A DNA stretch of 64,000 nt from Thiohalomonas sp041685045 (GCA_041685045.1 JAWLGP010000018.1:1-64000), one strand, 5' to 3'; shown: positions 1 through 8,754, numbered from the stretch's first letter. Notes: generated by a model from the letters alone, not told the origin. Translations and numbers: made by a program.

Positions 1-35
1 CCGACGCACTTGCCACGCTGGCGCCACCTTTCTCC

Positions 36-259
36 TTGTGTCTGCACCGCTCCCCTCACGGCAATAACCTTACTGTTCGTAGTTCGATCTTGCCCTGGCC
101 AAGCATGAGCCGGAAAGGACATTGCCGCGACAATGCGGTAGCAGAAAGCTTCTTCAGTACTCTAACGCGGAGCTTGTCTTTCCCGACTACGAAATCGAAA
201 GGAGGGGATCTCCTGTTGGAACTGGTTATGGAGCGTTCGGTCAATAACCGTATACATAC
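36..259 (+). pseudogene. IS3-family transposase (OrfB) remnant
   Basis: The translated stretch MSRKGHCRDNAVAESFFSTL (from about 104) matches the conserved DDE-region block of IS3-family OrfB transposases (rve integrase core), where the glutamate of AESFF is catalytic. Straight after it the frame breaks: the expected ELVFPDYE continuation is read one frame over near 170-195, and a VNNRIHT remnant of the YNRxRxH ending returns in the first frame. Only this C-terminal piece is present, with no terminal inverted repeat that I can identify. It is a decayed insertion-sequence fragment cut by the window edge, not a working gene. Confidence 0.75.
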
Positions 260-319
260 TTGAGCGACTGTTCAAGTATCACTACGCTGTCTGCCATCAA
301 AGGCGGACACGCCCATCCC

Positions 320-919
320 ATGCCGAGACCTGTACAGTTCGACCGTGAACAGGCCCTGAGCGACGCCATGCAGCTGTTCTGGCGCCAGGGTTACCACAAG
401 ACATCCGTTCGCGACCTGACCGAGGCGACCCGCTTGCAGCCGGGTAGCCTCTACGGGGCGTTCAGCAACAAGCGCACCCTGTTTCTCAAGTCACTGGATT
501 ACTATTCGGAGGCGTTGCAGGCGCGAGTCGATGAGGTTTTGCGCAGTGACGAGCCGCCGCTGGAGCGCATTCACCGGTTCTTCGAGCGCCTGCTCGACCA
601 GGCCACTTGTGATCCCTAGGGGAAGGGATGCCTGCTGGTCAACACGCTGCTGGAGACACCGCCCCAAGAGCAGGAGATCACACAAACGGCTACCCGGGCT
701 CTGGCTTATGTGGAGAGGACGTTTGCAGAAGTACTGAAGGAGGCGAAGCAATCGGGTGATCTGCCACCCAATTCGGATCCCGAGGCGCAGGCAAAACTAC
801 TCATGACAGGCATCTTTGGGTTGCGGGTTTACGCAAAGATGCAACCGTCCAGCGGAACGCTTTCCTGCATCGCCGAGACCTTGCTTGCCAGTCTCGAAAA
901 CCAAACGAGCGGTTCTTGA
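320..919 (+). pseudogene. TetR/AcrR-family regulator interrupted by an in-frame TAG
   Basis: From ATG 320 the protein has a clear TetR N-terminal helix-turn-helix (LTEATRLQPGSLYGAF followed by NKRTLFLKSL, residues about 25-60). Translation stops at TAG 617-619 after ATCDP. The same frame continues without further stops to 919 and reads as a normal TetR ligand-binding half (GCLLVNTLLE, then an ending ETLLASLENQTSGS). Read through, it would be 199 residues, a normal family length. The amber codon falls just before the conserved RGCL(L/V)xN segment, so the regulator is probably inactive unless the stop is a sequencing error or suppressed. Its last codon TGA abuts the end of the convergent DoxX gene with no gap. 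Confidence 0.8.
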
Positions 920-1381
920 TCAACCCTGGAATCCAGTCCATAGGTGGTCGACACTGAATGCTCCCGGTCCGGCGGCAATCATCCAGATCAAGATGACCAG
1001 ATACAGAACTTCGGGTAGGTAAAGGAAGTTTTCAATCCAGGTTATCGGCTGCTTCACCCCGACTTTCCGCCATGCATCGAAAGAGATTGCGCCCAAAGTG
1101 ACCACTGCCAGCCCCGTAGCGGCCAGCGTGGCGAGAAAACCGAGCAAGAGCAGTACTCCGGCAATCAACTCGGTCGCAGCAATCATGGGCGCATTCAGCT
1201 GCACACACGGGATGTTATCGTGCTTCAGTGTCTGTTTCAGCAGTCGCCGCCGTTCGGGGACAACCAGCTTGTGCCAGCCCGACAGAGCGAACATTGCACC
1301 GACCGCCACACGAACCAACAGCACCGCAAAGGATTCGAGCCACTCCAGCCCGTCAAGGTATGCGGTCGCCGATTCCAACAT
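920..1381 (-). CDS. DoxX-family membrane protein
   Basis: This small integral membrane protein has four hydrophobic segments (from AVLLVRVAVGAMFALSGWHK onward), the layout of the DoxX family. Family members are membrane proteins linked loosely to quinone or thiol redox and stress functions, but the reaction here is not known. I place the start at ATG 1381 (153 residues); an in-frame TTG at 1396 with AAAAGG upstream would add five residues. The gene is convergent with the broken TetR gene, and TetR-DoxX pairs are common, so the regulator may once have controlled it. Role inferred only from family. Confidence 0.8.
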   Translation of the reverse strand: MLESATAYLDGLEWLESFAVLLVRVAVGAMFALSGWHKLVVPERRRLLKQTLKHDNIPCVQLNAPMIAATELIAGVLLLLGFLATLAATGLAVVTLGAISFDAWRKVGVKQPITWIENFLYLPEVLYLVILIWMIAAGPGAFSVDHLWTGFQG

Positions 1382-1835
1382 AACAGGAGCCCCCAAAACC
1401 TTTTAGAACGACCGTGTGACCATTGGATGGCATTTGAAAAGTTTTGCACCCGTTACGACGCGTATTGTTACCTTTAGCTCACGCGCATGACCTGAGCGAC
1501 CACGAGGCTCAACATTGCCGCTGTGCCTATTTGCGATCGACACAAGTTGCACGAGCGCAGCATGGGGAGGCAGTCATGGATGGGTCACGAGTGTTGGTAG
1601 TCACCGAGGCGTCGGGCAGGTCACGATCCACACCCGTCATTCCTCCAAAGGCGGGTCCAGGCGGCAACCGGCAGCTTACGACCCGCACCCGTCATTCCCG
1701 CGAAGGCGGGCATCCAGGCGGCAACCGGCAGCCGGCGACCCCAAGCGGACCGTCGATACTCATGCCACGTATATCTCGTATACTGGCCGAGCGGACGCTC
1801 GGCCGGAAAAGTACAGCATCCTTTGGGGGTCATAA
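1382..1835. repeat. Intergenic region with two copies of a REP-like repeat
   Basis: I see no credible gene between DoxX and the HEPN-like gene. Positions about 1637-1735 hold two direct copies of a module beginning CCCGTCATTCC and ending GGCGGCAACCGGCAG. The second copy contains the palindrome CCCGCGAAGGCGGG. This is the widespread 'GTCATTCCCGCGAAGGCGGG' repeat, seen again near 2491, 18640, 55494 and 61850. The short reading frames across it are repeat translations. Confidence 0.7.
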
Positions 1836-2297
1836 ATGGAACCGATCACAGGCACTGCCTCTATCACCGAAGAGGACGACGTGATCGCCGCCCCTGCGCC
1901 CCCGCATACATACTTCGGCGTGGCACAAAGCATGATGTCCGGTGTCACGATACTCGCCGCCGCATCACCTTCACCGCCGCTCCCACTGTGCCTTGTCGCC
2001 TCCCACGTTCTTGAGTGTCTTCTGAAAGCCTTTCTTTCCAGGGATAAAGGCGACGCGAAACTGAAAGGCGCGAAGGTACGCCACGATCTCAACACATTGT
2101 GGCGAATGGCGTTTGAGCAAGGTCTTCCCATCGTGCAGTCACCGCCAGATTGGGTTAACCGACTTAGCGGCCTACACAACCATCCCTACCACCTCCGGTA
2201 CTCGACCGAGATCCATGGCATCGTTTCTCCCGCTCCGGAGCCAATGGCATCCGAGCTGCGAGCCCTTCTCGAAACGGTTCGCGGGAACCTCAGATAA
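1836..2297 (+). CDS. HEPN-like hypothetical protein
   Basis: This 153-residue protein has no signal peptide. A central helical stretch (SHVLECLLKAFLSRDKGD, then a GAKVRHDLNTLW segment, residues about 55-90) resembles HEPN-superfamily proteins, in which a helix rich in LExxLKA is followed by a conserved GHDL motif. HEPN proteins are often RNases or partners of nucleotidyltransferases in toxin-antitoxin pairs, but the catalytic RxxxxH motif is not obvious and no MNT partner gene lies nearby. A G-rich stretch before ATG 1836 could serve as the ribosome binding site. The gene sits alone between REP-like repeats, which suggests an accessory gene. Assignment is tentative. Confidence 0.5.
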   Translation: MEPITGTASITEEDDVIAAPAPPHTYFGVAQSMMSGVTILAAASPSPPLPLCLVASHVLECLLKAFLSRDKGDAKLKGAKVRHDLNTLWRMAFEQGLPIVQSPPDWVNRLSGLHNHPYHLRYSTEIHGIVSPAPEPMASELRALLETVRGNLR

Positions 2298-2604
2298 TGC
2301 GACTGGCATCGCACAGATGGTGCCCAACCATTGGCTCCAGGCGATCCGCTAGAGCGGCGCAGGTTTGTGGTTTTTGGGGTACGCGCGCAGATCTTGGGGG
2401 CCGCTTGAACCTACGTACAGCGTCCGCTTCCAGCACTAGGCCGTCAGCCAGGAACGAGGTGAGAAGGTCCGCTTATGGCCGGATGCTGCCGTCGATGCCT
2501 GGATTCCCGCCTTCGCGGGAATGACGGGTTCTGGCCGAAAATGACCATTCATTGCCAGTCCTTCCGAAGGGAAACAAGGAACAACTGCAGGTCACGATTT
2601 CGGA
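2298..2604. repeat. Intergenic region with one REP-like hairpin
   Basis: Non-coding between convergent genes. Positions about 2491-2530 contain the inverted repeat ATTCCCGCCTTCGCGGGAAT followed by GACGGGTT, the reverse orientation of the repeat at 1688. It could form a strong hairpin downstream of both neighbours. I see nothing else here. Confidence 0.6.
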
Positions 2605-3459
2605 CTAACCAGTGACGACCGCCCGCGGATAGGTGAACAGCAACAGGTGGATGGCGTTCACCCCGAAATGGGTCAGGATCGCCGCCTCGATCCGTTGTCC
2701 CGAGAGTTGGTAGGCAAGGCCGTAACCGAGCCCCGCCAGGGTGGCGAGCACGACGTAGTGCCCGCCGCCGCCAAAGTGCGCCAGGCCGAACAGCAGGCCG
2801 GCGACCGCCAACGCGCCGGTCGGGCCAATCCGCGGCGACAACTCCCGCTGTACCACGCCGCGGAAGAACGCCTCCTCGACCGCGGCCACCAGCAATAGAT
2901 TGATGGCGGACCAGGTGAAAAACCACCCCACGGAGGGCGCCCCCGGCGCGAATCCGACATACCCGGTCAGCAGCCCGAACGCGAACATAAGCGGCACCAG
3001 GCCGGCCACTACCTTTGTCGTGGCGACACCGACCCGACGCCAGTCGGGCGTGCTGCGGCCTAGCGGCACCAGCACCGCCAGGAGCGCGAGCCCCGCCAGC
3101 GCCTTGTCGATGCGAAAGCCGAGCGTGTAGGGTGTACTTCCCGGTTTGACGGCCAGCGCCTCACCGAGGTGCACGGGCGAAAAACCCGGCAGCAGGCCGA
3201 AGCCGAGCGCCAGAGCCAGCACTATCAGCGCCCAGCGGGCCGGCGTACGCCAGTTTCCGTACAGTGCCTTGTAGCCCGTGACGAAAAGCGCAACGGCCCA
3301 CAGCGGCGCATACGGCGCCAGGTGGTGTTCCGCCAGCCCCAGCAGCAGGGCCGCCCCGGCGATTCCGAAAACGAGCGCATTGCGCGGCCGCTCCTCCGGG
3401 ATCCAGAGCCCGGCAAAGGCGGCGCACCAGAGGATCAGCAACAGGGAATCGGGTGGCAT
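2605..3459 (-). CDS. CPBP-family intramembrane metalloprotease (CAAX protease-like)
   Basis: This is a 284-residue polytopic membrane protein. It carries the three family motifs: EExxxR as EEAFFR (E195, E196, R200), FxxxH as FGLAH (H228) and HxxxN as HFGVN (H264, N268). These form the active site in the Rce1/CPBP fold. Bacterial members cleave within or near membranes, some as immunity or maturation proteases, and the substrate here is unknown. About eight hydrophobic segments are visible. It is a single gene diverging from the cytochrome b561 gene to its right, with which it shares the short upstream region. Confidence 0.85.
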   Translation of the reverse strand: MPPDSLLLILWCAAFAGLWIPEERPRNALVFGIAGAALLLGLAEHHLAPYAPLWAVALFVTGYKALYGNWRTPARWALIVLALALGFGLLPGFSPVHLGEALAVKPGSTPYTLGFRIDKALAGLALLAVLVPLGRSTPDWRRVGVATTKVVAGLVPLMFAFGLLTGYVGFAPGAPSVGWFFTWSAINLLLVAAVEEAFFRGVVQRELSPRIGPTGALAVAGLLFGLAHFGGGGHYVVLATLAGLGYGLAYQLSGQRIEAAILTHFGVNAIHLLLFTYPRAVVTG

Positions 3460-3566
3460 GGCCGGGCTGTGCGCGTCGGTGGATGGGGGAAACTGATCAT
3501 ACCGGACCGGGTCCTTTTGCCCACGCGGGGAGTTCGGTATCGTACAGGCAAACCCGAGGAGCCAAC

Positions 3567-4259
3567 ATGCCAGAACTCGCAGCTACGGCCTTTGGATTCA
3601 TCCGCCGCGTCTACGTTTGGGACCTGCCTGTGCGCCTGTTCCACTGGGCACTGGCGGGCCTGATGATCACGCTCTACGTCACCGCGGAGCTGATGGATGA
3701 CGCCATCGAGACGCACGCCCTGGCCGGTTATGGGGTCCTGATCCTGGTGCTGTTCCGGCTCCTGTGGGGCTTCGTCGGCGGTAGCCATGCACGGTTTCGC
3801 GACTTCGTGCGCGGGCCGGTAACGGCGCTGCGCTACGCCGGCGCCCTGTTTTCGACACGGCCTCCGTTCGTGCCCGGCCACAACCCGCTCGGCGGCTGGA
3901 TGGTGCTGGCGCTGCTGGCCGCGCTGTTGACCCAGGCCGGCCTCGGCCTGTTCAGCAATGACGATATCCTGTTCGATGGTCCACTGCGTGACTTGGTCTC
4001 GAAGGAGGTTAGCGATCGGCTCACCGGGCTGCACCACGACCTGTTCTATGTGCTGGCGGCGATGATCGGCCTGCACATCGCGGCGGTGGTGTTCCACCGT
4101 CTCAAGGGCGAGAGCCTCACCCCCGCCCTGTTCACCGGCTACAAGACGCTGCCGGATGGTGAGTGGGCGGAGGATGCCCGTGGCGGTTCGCTGCTGCTGG
4201 GGCTGGTGCTGCTGCTGGCGTGTGCCGGTTTGGTTTACTGGGTAGTGACGCAGATGTAG
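3567..4259 (+). CDS. Cytochrome b561-type membrane protein
   Basis: The 230-residue protein begins with VYVWDLPVRLFHW, the signature start of bacterial di-haem cytochrome b561 / Ni-Fe-hydrogenase b-type subunits, with the haem-ligand histidine in that first helix. Further histidines lie in THALAGYG and in the LHHDLFYVLAAMIGLHIAAV segment. Four or five transmembrane helices are apparent. It would pass electrons between the quinone pool and a periplasmic c-type cytochrome. A GAGGA ribosome site at 3556 favours ATG 3567. Genes of this type are commonly found beside cytochrome c' genes, and one faces it at 5344 across the repeat array, so the two are probably partners. Confidence 0.85.
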   Translation: MPELAATAFGFIRRVYVWDLPVRLFHWALAGLMITLYVTAELMDDAIETHALAGYGVLILVLFRLLWGFVGGSHARFRDFVRGPVTALRYAGALFSTRPPFVPGHNPLGGWMVLALLAALLTQAGLGLFSNDDILFDGPLRDLVSKEVSDRLTGLHHDLFYVLAAMIGLHIAAVVFHRLKGESLTPALFTGYKTLPDGEWAEDARGGSLLLGLVLLLACAGLVYWVVTQM

Positions 4260-4261
4260 CG

Positions 4262-5315
4262 GCATCGGTGCGGTTCGTTCCTCGGCAACTGCTCCATGCG
4301 TGCTTCTGCCTCCTGCATCCATGCAGTCGTCACCGCACCCGACCGGCTGCACACAGAAATCGTAGGATGGGCAAAGCGAAGCGTGCCCATCGAATGTTGT
4401 GATGGGCACGTCGCTTCGCTCCTTTGCCCATCCTACGAACTGCAGCGTTCCAGCAGACATCGGTGCGGTTCGTTCCTCGGCAACTGCTTCATGCGTTGCT
4501 CTGCCTCCTGCATCCATACAGTCGTCACTGCACCCGACCGGCTGCACACAGAAATCGAGGATGGGCAAAGCGAAGCGTGCCCATCGAATGTTGTGATGGG
4601 CACGTCGCTTCGCTCCTTTGCCCATCCTACGAACTGCAGCGTTCCAGCAGATATCGGTGCGTTTCGTTCCTCGGCAACTGCTCCCTGCGTTGCTCTGCCT
4701 CCTGCATCCATGCAGTCGTCACCGCACCCGACCGGCTGCACACAGAAATCGTAGGATGGGCAAAGCGAAGCGTGCCCATCGAATGCGTGTGATGGGCACG
4801 TCGCTTCGCTCCTTTGCCCATCCTACGAACTGCAGCGTTCCAGCAGACATCGGTGCGGTTCGTTCCTCGGCAACTGCTCCTGCGTTGCTCTACCTCCTGC
4901 ATCCATGCAGTCGTCACCGCACCCTACGGGCTGCTCACAGAAATCGTAGGATGGGCAAAGCGAAGCGTGCCCATCGAATGTTGTGATGGGCACGTCGCTT
5001 CGCTCCTTTGCCCATCCTACGAACTGCAGCGTTCCAGCAGACATCGGTGCGGTTCGTTCCTCGGCAACTGCTCCTGCGTTGCTCTACCTCCTGCATCCAT
5101 GCAGTCGTCACCGCACCCTACGGGCTGCTCACAGAAATCGTAGGATGGGCAAAGCGAAGCGTGCCCATCGAGATGCGTGTGATGGGCACGTCGCTTCGCT
5201 CCTTTGCCCATCCTACGAACTGCAGCGTTCCCGCAAACGGTGCGGTTCGTTCCTCGGCAACTGCTCCCTGCGTTGCTCTGCCTCCTGCATCCATGCAGTC
5301 GTCACCGCACCTTAC
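4262..5315. repeat. Tandem array: five full and one partial copy of a ~195 bp composite palindromic repeat
   Basis: Units begin at about 4262, 4458, 4652, 4848 and 5042, with a shortened sixth at about 5235. Each unit has two modules. The first is about 75 bp, opens CGGTGCGGTTCGTTCCTCGG and closes GCAGTCGTCACCGCACC, so its ends are inverted. The second, also about 75 bp, opens GTAGGATGGGCAAAGCGAAG and closes with its inverse CTTTGCCCATCCTAC. A GAACTGCAGCGTTCCAGCAGA linker joins units. Copies are near-identical, with small indels and substitutions. The array fills the space between two convergent cytochrome genes. Reading frames across it are artefacts. Single copies of the same modules occur near 11806, 16136, 21598, 42017 and 58964. 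Confidence 0.95.
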
Positions 5316-5343
5316 GTGGAGATGAACTCCGGATGGGCTTTGA

Positions 5344-5790
5344 TTACTTGGTCTTGAAGTCGTCGTGGCAGGACTTGCAGGTTTTGGCGGTCTGACTGAA
5401 CTTTGACTTGATCTCCCCCTGGTCGCCGCCCTTGGCGACCAGCGCGAGCTGGTCGGCGGCATCGACGAACTCGCGCATCTTCGATTCGAACTCGTTCCGC
5501 TGCTCCCACACTTCCGGCTTGGACTTGGTGTCGCCCAGGTCGGAGCCGTCGATGAAGCCGTCCAGCGGCATTTTGGCGAGTGCGGCCAGGTTGTCGGCGT
5601 GCCTGGCGAAGGCGGCCTTGTCGAACGGCATCTCGCCCTTCACCATCGCCCCCATGGGACCGAAGTTCCACTTGACCATGGAAAACGCGGCCCGGCGATA
5701 TTTAATGGCATCTTCGTACTGATCGGCCCCGGCAGAACCCGCCACGCCCAACGCCATCAGGCCGGCCAGGGCGAGAGTCAATTTCTTCAT
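5344..5790 (-). CDS. Cytochrome c' (periplasmic class II cytochrome c)
   Basis: The 148-residue precursor starts with a signal peptide (MKKLTLALAGLMALGVAGSAGA). The mature part is a helical protein ending in the haem-binding motif CKSCH (C138, C141, H142) a few residues from the C-terminus, the hallmark of the cytochrome c' fold. The start of the mature part (YRRAAFSMVKWNFGPMGAM) is typical of c'. Members bind NO or CO at a five-coordinate haem and are linked to NO tolerance in sulfur and purple bacteria. It is transcribed towards the b561 gene at 3567; the tandem array separates the two stop codons. Confidence 0.92.
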   Translation of the reverse strand: MKKLTLALAGLMALGVAGSAGADQYEDAIKYRRAAFSMVKWNFGPMGAMVKGEMPFDKAAFARHADNLAALAKMPLDGFIDGSDLGDTKSKPEVWEQRNEFESKMREFVDAADQLALVAKGGDQGEIKSKFSQTAKTCKSCHDDFKTK

Positions 5791-6002
5791 CGATGTCTTC
5801 TCCTTATGGGCAAAGAAAAACGGCCGCCGGAAGGCGACCGTGACGATTCGGGCCCGAGTTTAACAACCGCGACCCAATCATCGCCAGACCCTGTCGGCAC
5901 CCTGTACGCACAAGATCGGGCGACGGTCCGAACTCCGTAGCACTGACCCAAGCCCGGCCGGGCGGCCGCGCAGGACGGTCGCCCGGCTGGTCGGAGATGA
6001 GG

Positions 6003-6818
6003 CTACAGCAGATCCAGCGATTCGCCGGTGTTGCCCTTGATCATGCGGACCTCCTCGACCATGACCGAGCCGGCGCCGATGAACGCTTCGGCCCCGGACA
6101 GGGCACCGCTTTCGGCGTCGGTACCGACATTGGCGGAGGTCTTCGCCTGAACCTCCACGGTATGCACGCCCGAGGTGACGTTCGGGGCGAGGAAGTTGAA
6201 GGAGTTGGCATTCAGCGTCTGCAGAATGAGCTGCAGCTCTTCCGGATCGGCGCAGGTCACCGAGCCGTCGACCACGTCATCGATACCGTCGCCATCGACA
6301 TCGGTGAACTCGTAGGGGGCGGCCGTGCAGTTCAAGCCGGAGAATTTCGCCGACAGGGTTTGTTGACGGTCGCAATAGACGAGACCACCGTCCATATTGC
6401 CGTTGAGCCCGGTGGCCGCCGCCGGGGTGTTATTCGGCTCGGCAAAGGTGACCGACCCATCGGGCCCGGTGACCTTGACTCGCACCTGGACTGTGCTGCG
6501 TGCGGTGGCACTGGAGTCCTTGCCGTTCACGCTCTTCACGGTGGTGTCGGTAACGATGCCGCACTGCAGCGACGGACTGATGAACAGGTCTTTCTGGTTG
6601 GCGGTCTTGATTTGAGCGGTAAGGATGGAGGTCCAGCCGTTACTGGCGGCTGTGTTGTACAGCCCGCTCTCGGGTGCCGTATAGGCGGCACTCGGAAGGG
6701 CGACCAATTCGTTGTAGGCGAACGTCGCCTTCGAAGACGGAATGGACTCGGCCAGCGCCGGACCGGCAGCGATACCGGCGACGACGGCGGCAATCGCAGT
6801 TAGTTTCAGTGTGTTCAT
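6003..6818 (-). CDS. Secreted hypothetical protein with a calcium-type DVDGDGIDD motif
   Basis: ATG 6818, preceded by GAGGAG, gives a 271-residue precursor with a clean signal peptide (MNTLKLTAIAAVVAGIAAGPALA). The mature protein is rich in Ser, Thr, Ala and Asn, has several Cys, and contains FTDVDGDGIDDVVDG (about residue 165), which resembles a thrombospondin type 3 / dockerin-like calcium loop. Fold and function are unknown. An in-frame upstream ATG at 6872 exists but would spoil the signal peptide. About 180 bases upstream are non-coding and include a GC-rich hairpin (CCCGGGCGATCGCCCGGG, near 6953). Confidence 0.7.
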   Translation of the reverse strand: MNTLKLTAIAAVVAGIAAGPALAESIPSSKATFAYNELVALPSAAYTAPESGLYNTAASNGWTSILTAQIKTANQKDLFISPSLQCGIVTDTTVKSVNGKDSSATARSTVQVRVKVTGPDGSVTFAEPNNTPAAATGLNGNMDGGLVYCDRQQTLSAKFSGLNCTAAPYEFTDVDGDGIDDVVDGSVTCADPEELQLILQTLNANSFNFLAPNVTSGVHTVEVQAKTSANVGTDAESGALSGAEAFIGAGSVMVEEVRMIKGNTGESLDLL

Positions 6819-7071
6819 CTGGCAAGAAACTCCTCTGGAAAACGGGACTACGCAGGCTCTTTGAATCGGCAAACAGCGTATTTACCGATAGGCGGATCTT
6901 GCGACGGTGGGGGAGCGGGTTTTGTGACTGACGCCACCTCTTGCGGAGCTCTCCCGGGCGATCGCCCGGGGTGCCAACAGGGTCACGCCGGAAGTGGTGA
7001 AGTCTCACGGTTTCACCGGCTGTGGTTCACAGTGGCGATGCGATCAGTTCGACACCGCGTGCGCGACGGGA

Positions 7072-7632
7072 TCAGAGGCGACTGACCACCGTCAACTGGG
7101 GGGCCTTCGGCCGGGGCGGCACCTCGCGCCAAACCAGAAATTCGCAGCCGAGTGCAGCACTCCAGGTCAGGACGCTCTCGGCCTCTTCCTCGCCGCCCGG
7201 GTGGCCGGTATAGGCGATGACGGTGATGACCCCGCCGGGCATCAGCAGGTCGCAGGCGGCGTCGAGGGCCCTGCGGGTGGTTGCGGGCCGGGTGGTGCAG
7301 TGCTTGTCGCTGCCGGGCAGGTAGCCGAGGTTGAACATCACCGCACGGATCGCTCCGCGTTGGCCGGGCAGGCACTCGGCCATTCGCTCGTGACCGGTTG
7401 CGAGCAGGGTGACCTGCGCGTCCAAACCGGCCTCTGCCAGGCGCTGCCCGGTATTTGCCAGTGCCTGCGCCTGGAGATCGAATCCCCAGACGTGTCCGGC
7501 TTCGCCTACCGCAGCGGCGAGAAACAGGGTGTCGTGGCCATTGCCCACGGTCGCATCCACCGCCCATTCGCCCGGCCGCAGGCAGCCGGAAACCGCTGCA
7601 TGGGCAAGCTCAATCAGGTTGCCGCGACTCAC
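7072..7632 (-). CDS. Putative class I SAM-dependent rRNA methyltransferase (YtqB-like)
   Basis: The 186-residue protein has a Rossmann-type SAM-binding motif AVDATVGNGHDTLFLA (residues about 24-39) and a NLGYLPGSDK segment in place of an NPPY-type motif. Both are characteristic of the small YtqB/PF06962 putative rRNA methylase family. The ATG overlaps the TGA of the upstream FAD oxidoreductase (ATGA at 7629-7632), so the two are translationally coupled. Members methylate RNA, with tRNA also reported for relatives; the substrate here is inferred from family only. Confidence 0.8.
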   Translation of the reverse strand: MSRGNLIELAHAAVSGCLRPGEWAVDATVGNGHDTLFLAAAVGEAGHVWGFDLQAQALANTGQRLAEAGLDAQVTLLATGHERMAECLPGQRGAIRAVMFNLGYLPGSDKHCTTRPATTRRALDAACDLLMPGGVITVIAYTGHPGGEEEAESVLTWSAALGCEFLVWREVPPRPKAPQLTVVSRL

Positions 7633-8696
7633 TGCTCAAAACGCCTGATGTCGGCCTCGGGCGGTAGCGGCGCCGCGTCCAGGAGGTGATCGACAAGACG
7701 CTCCAGGTACCACGGCATCAACAGGCTGCCCTTGGAACCGAAGCCGTTGGCGATGGCCAACCGCGGCTGTGCCGGGTGGCGGCCGAGCAGGGGAAGACGG
7801 TCGCGGCTGGCCGGACGGACCCCGACCCGCTGTTCCACCACCGTCGCGGTCGGCGGCTGCGCAAAGAGTGCGGCAAAGCCGGTCAGCAACGTCCGACGGG
7901 CGGCCTCGGTCGGCACCTCGTCCAGCGGTTCCCACTGATAGGTGGCGCCGAGTCGATAATGACCGTCCATTCGCGGCATCAGCCACTTTTCGCCTTTGAC
8001 GATGGCCGGCGGCAGCGGCATCTCGCAACGGACGGTCAGGATCTCGCCCTTGGCCGGTTGCAGGGGCAGATACCCGAACCAGGGATTGTCACGGCCGCGA
8101 AACCCTTCGCAGAACACCACCTGCTCGGCCTCGACGTCGTTCCAGCGCATGCCTCCGGATGCCGGTCGCATATCGGTGTAGGCCAGGGTGGTGAGCACGC
8201 GCGCGTTCAGCCGGTCGAGCACGGCCGCCGCAGCGTCGAGCAGGGCGTCGGTATCCAGATAACCGGTCTGCTGCTGCAACAGAATCCCGCGCGGGGCACG
8301 CAGGTCGAGTGCTGTCGCCTCGGCCGGAGGGGTCGCTGCCAGGTAGTCGGCATAAGCGGCGTCGGCCCGGCGCCGGGCGACGGCCTCGCGCTCCTTTTCG
8401 CTGGCGATGAGGCGCCACAGCGGCAACGGATGGAACAGCGGACGGCCAAACTCCCCCTCCAGCTGCCGGTAGCGGCCCAGTGCCGCGGGAACGAGCTTTT
8501 CCGCACCGGGCTGGAGCACCAGCCGTTGCCCGGTCACCGGGTTGAAAAGACCGGCTGCGGTACGGCTGGCGCTGGACGGATTGGCATCGTCCACCACCAG
8601 CACCGAACGGCCCCTTTCCAGCAGTCGCAAGGCCAGCAGCGAGCCGGCGAGGCCGCGGCCCACGATGAGAAAATCGACCTTTTTCATGGCCGCCAT
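7629..8696 (-). CDS. FAD-dependent oxidoreductase (DAO / ThiO-like)
   Basis: This 355-residue protein opens with a dinucleotide-binding motif FLIVGRGLAGSLLALRLLE (GxGxxG). It has the DAO-type layout: substrate-domain middle, and a C-terminal GVRPASRDRLPLLGRHP segment that closes over FAD, ending IANGFGSKGSLLMPW. The order resembles glycine oxidase/ThiO and the C-terminal half of MnmC. It could start at ATG 8696 or at ATG 8687 (MKKVDF). It is the first gene of a two-gene operon with the methyltransferase at 7072. A tRNA-modification role like that of MnmC is tempting given this partner but is only inference. Confidence 0.8.
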   Translation of the reverse strand: MAAMKKVDFLIVGRGLAGSLLALRLLERGRSVLVVDDANPSSASRTAAGLFNPVTGQRLVLQPGAEKLVPAALGRYRQLEGEFGRPLFHPLPLWRLIASEKEREAVARRRADAAYADYLAATPPAEATALDLRAPRGILLQQQTGYLDTDALLDAAAAVLDRLNARVLTTLAYTDMRPASGGMRWNDVEAEQVVFCEGFRGRDNPWFGYLPLQPAKGEILTVRCEMPLPPAIVKGEKWLMPRMDGHYRLGATYQWEPLDEVPTEAARRTLLTGFAALFAQPPTATVVEQRVGVRPASRDRLPLLGRHPAQPRLAIANGFGSKGSLLMPWYLERLVDHLLDAAPLPPEADIRRFEQ

Positions 8697-8754
8697 TCTA
8701 TCGAGTGCAGCGGTGTGAGGGGAGGCGCACTACGGCACGGCCGTTTCCCTGTAG

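Noticed and set aside
1444..1884. Plus-strand frame of 146 codons before the HEPN-like gene
   Set aside because: Mostly repeat translation (HSREGGHPGGNRQPAT) with no start signal.
3435..4625. Long minus-strand reading frame (396 codons) across the cytochrome b561 gene and repeats
   Set aside because: It is antisense to a well-supported membrane cytochrome and its first third is repeat translation; no family resemblance.
4262..5315. Possible CRISPR array
   Set aside because: The ~195 bp units repeat in full, with no unique spacers between conserved short repeats and no cas genes.
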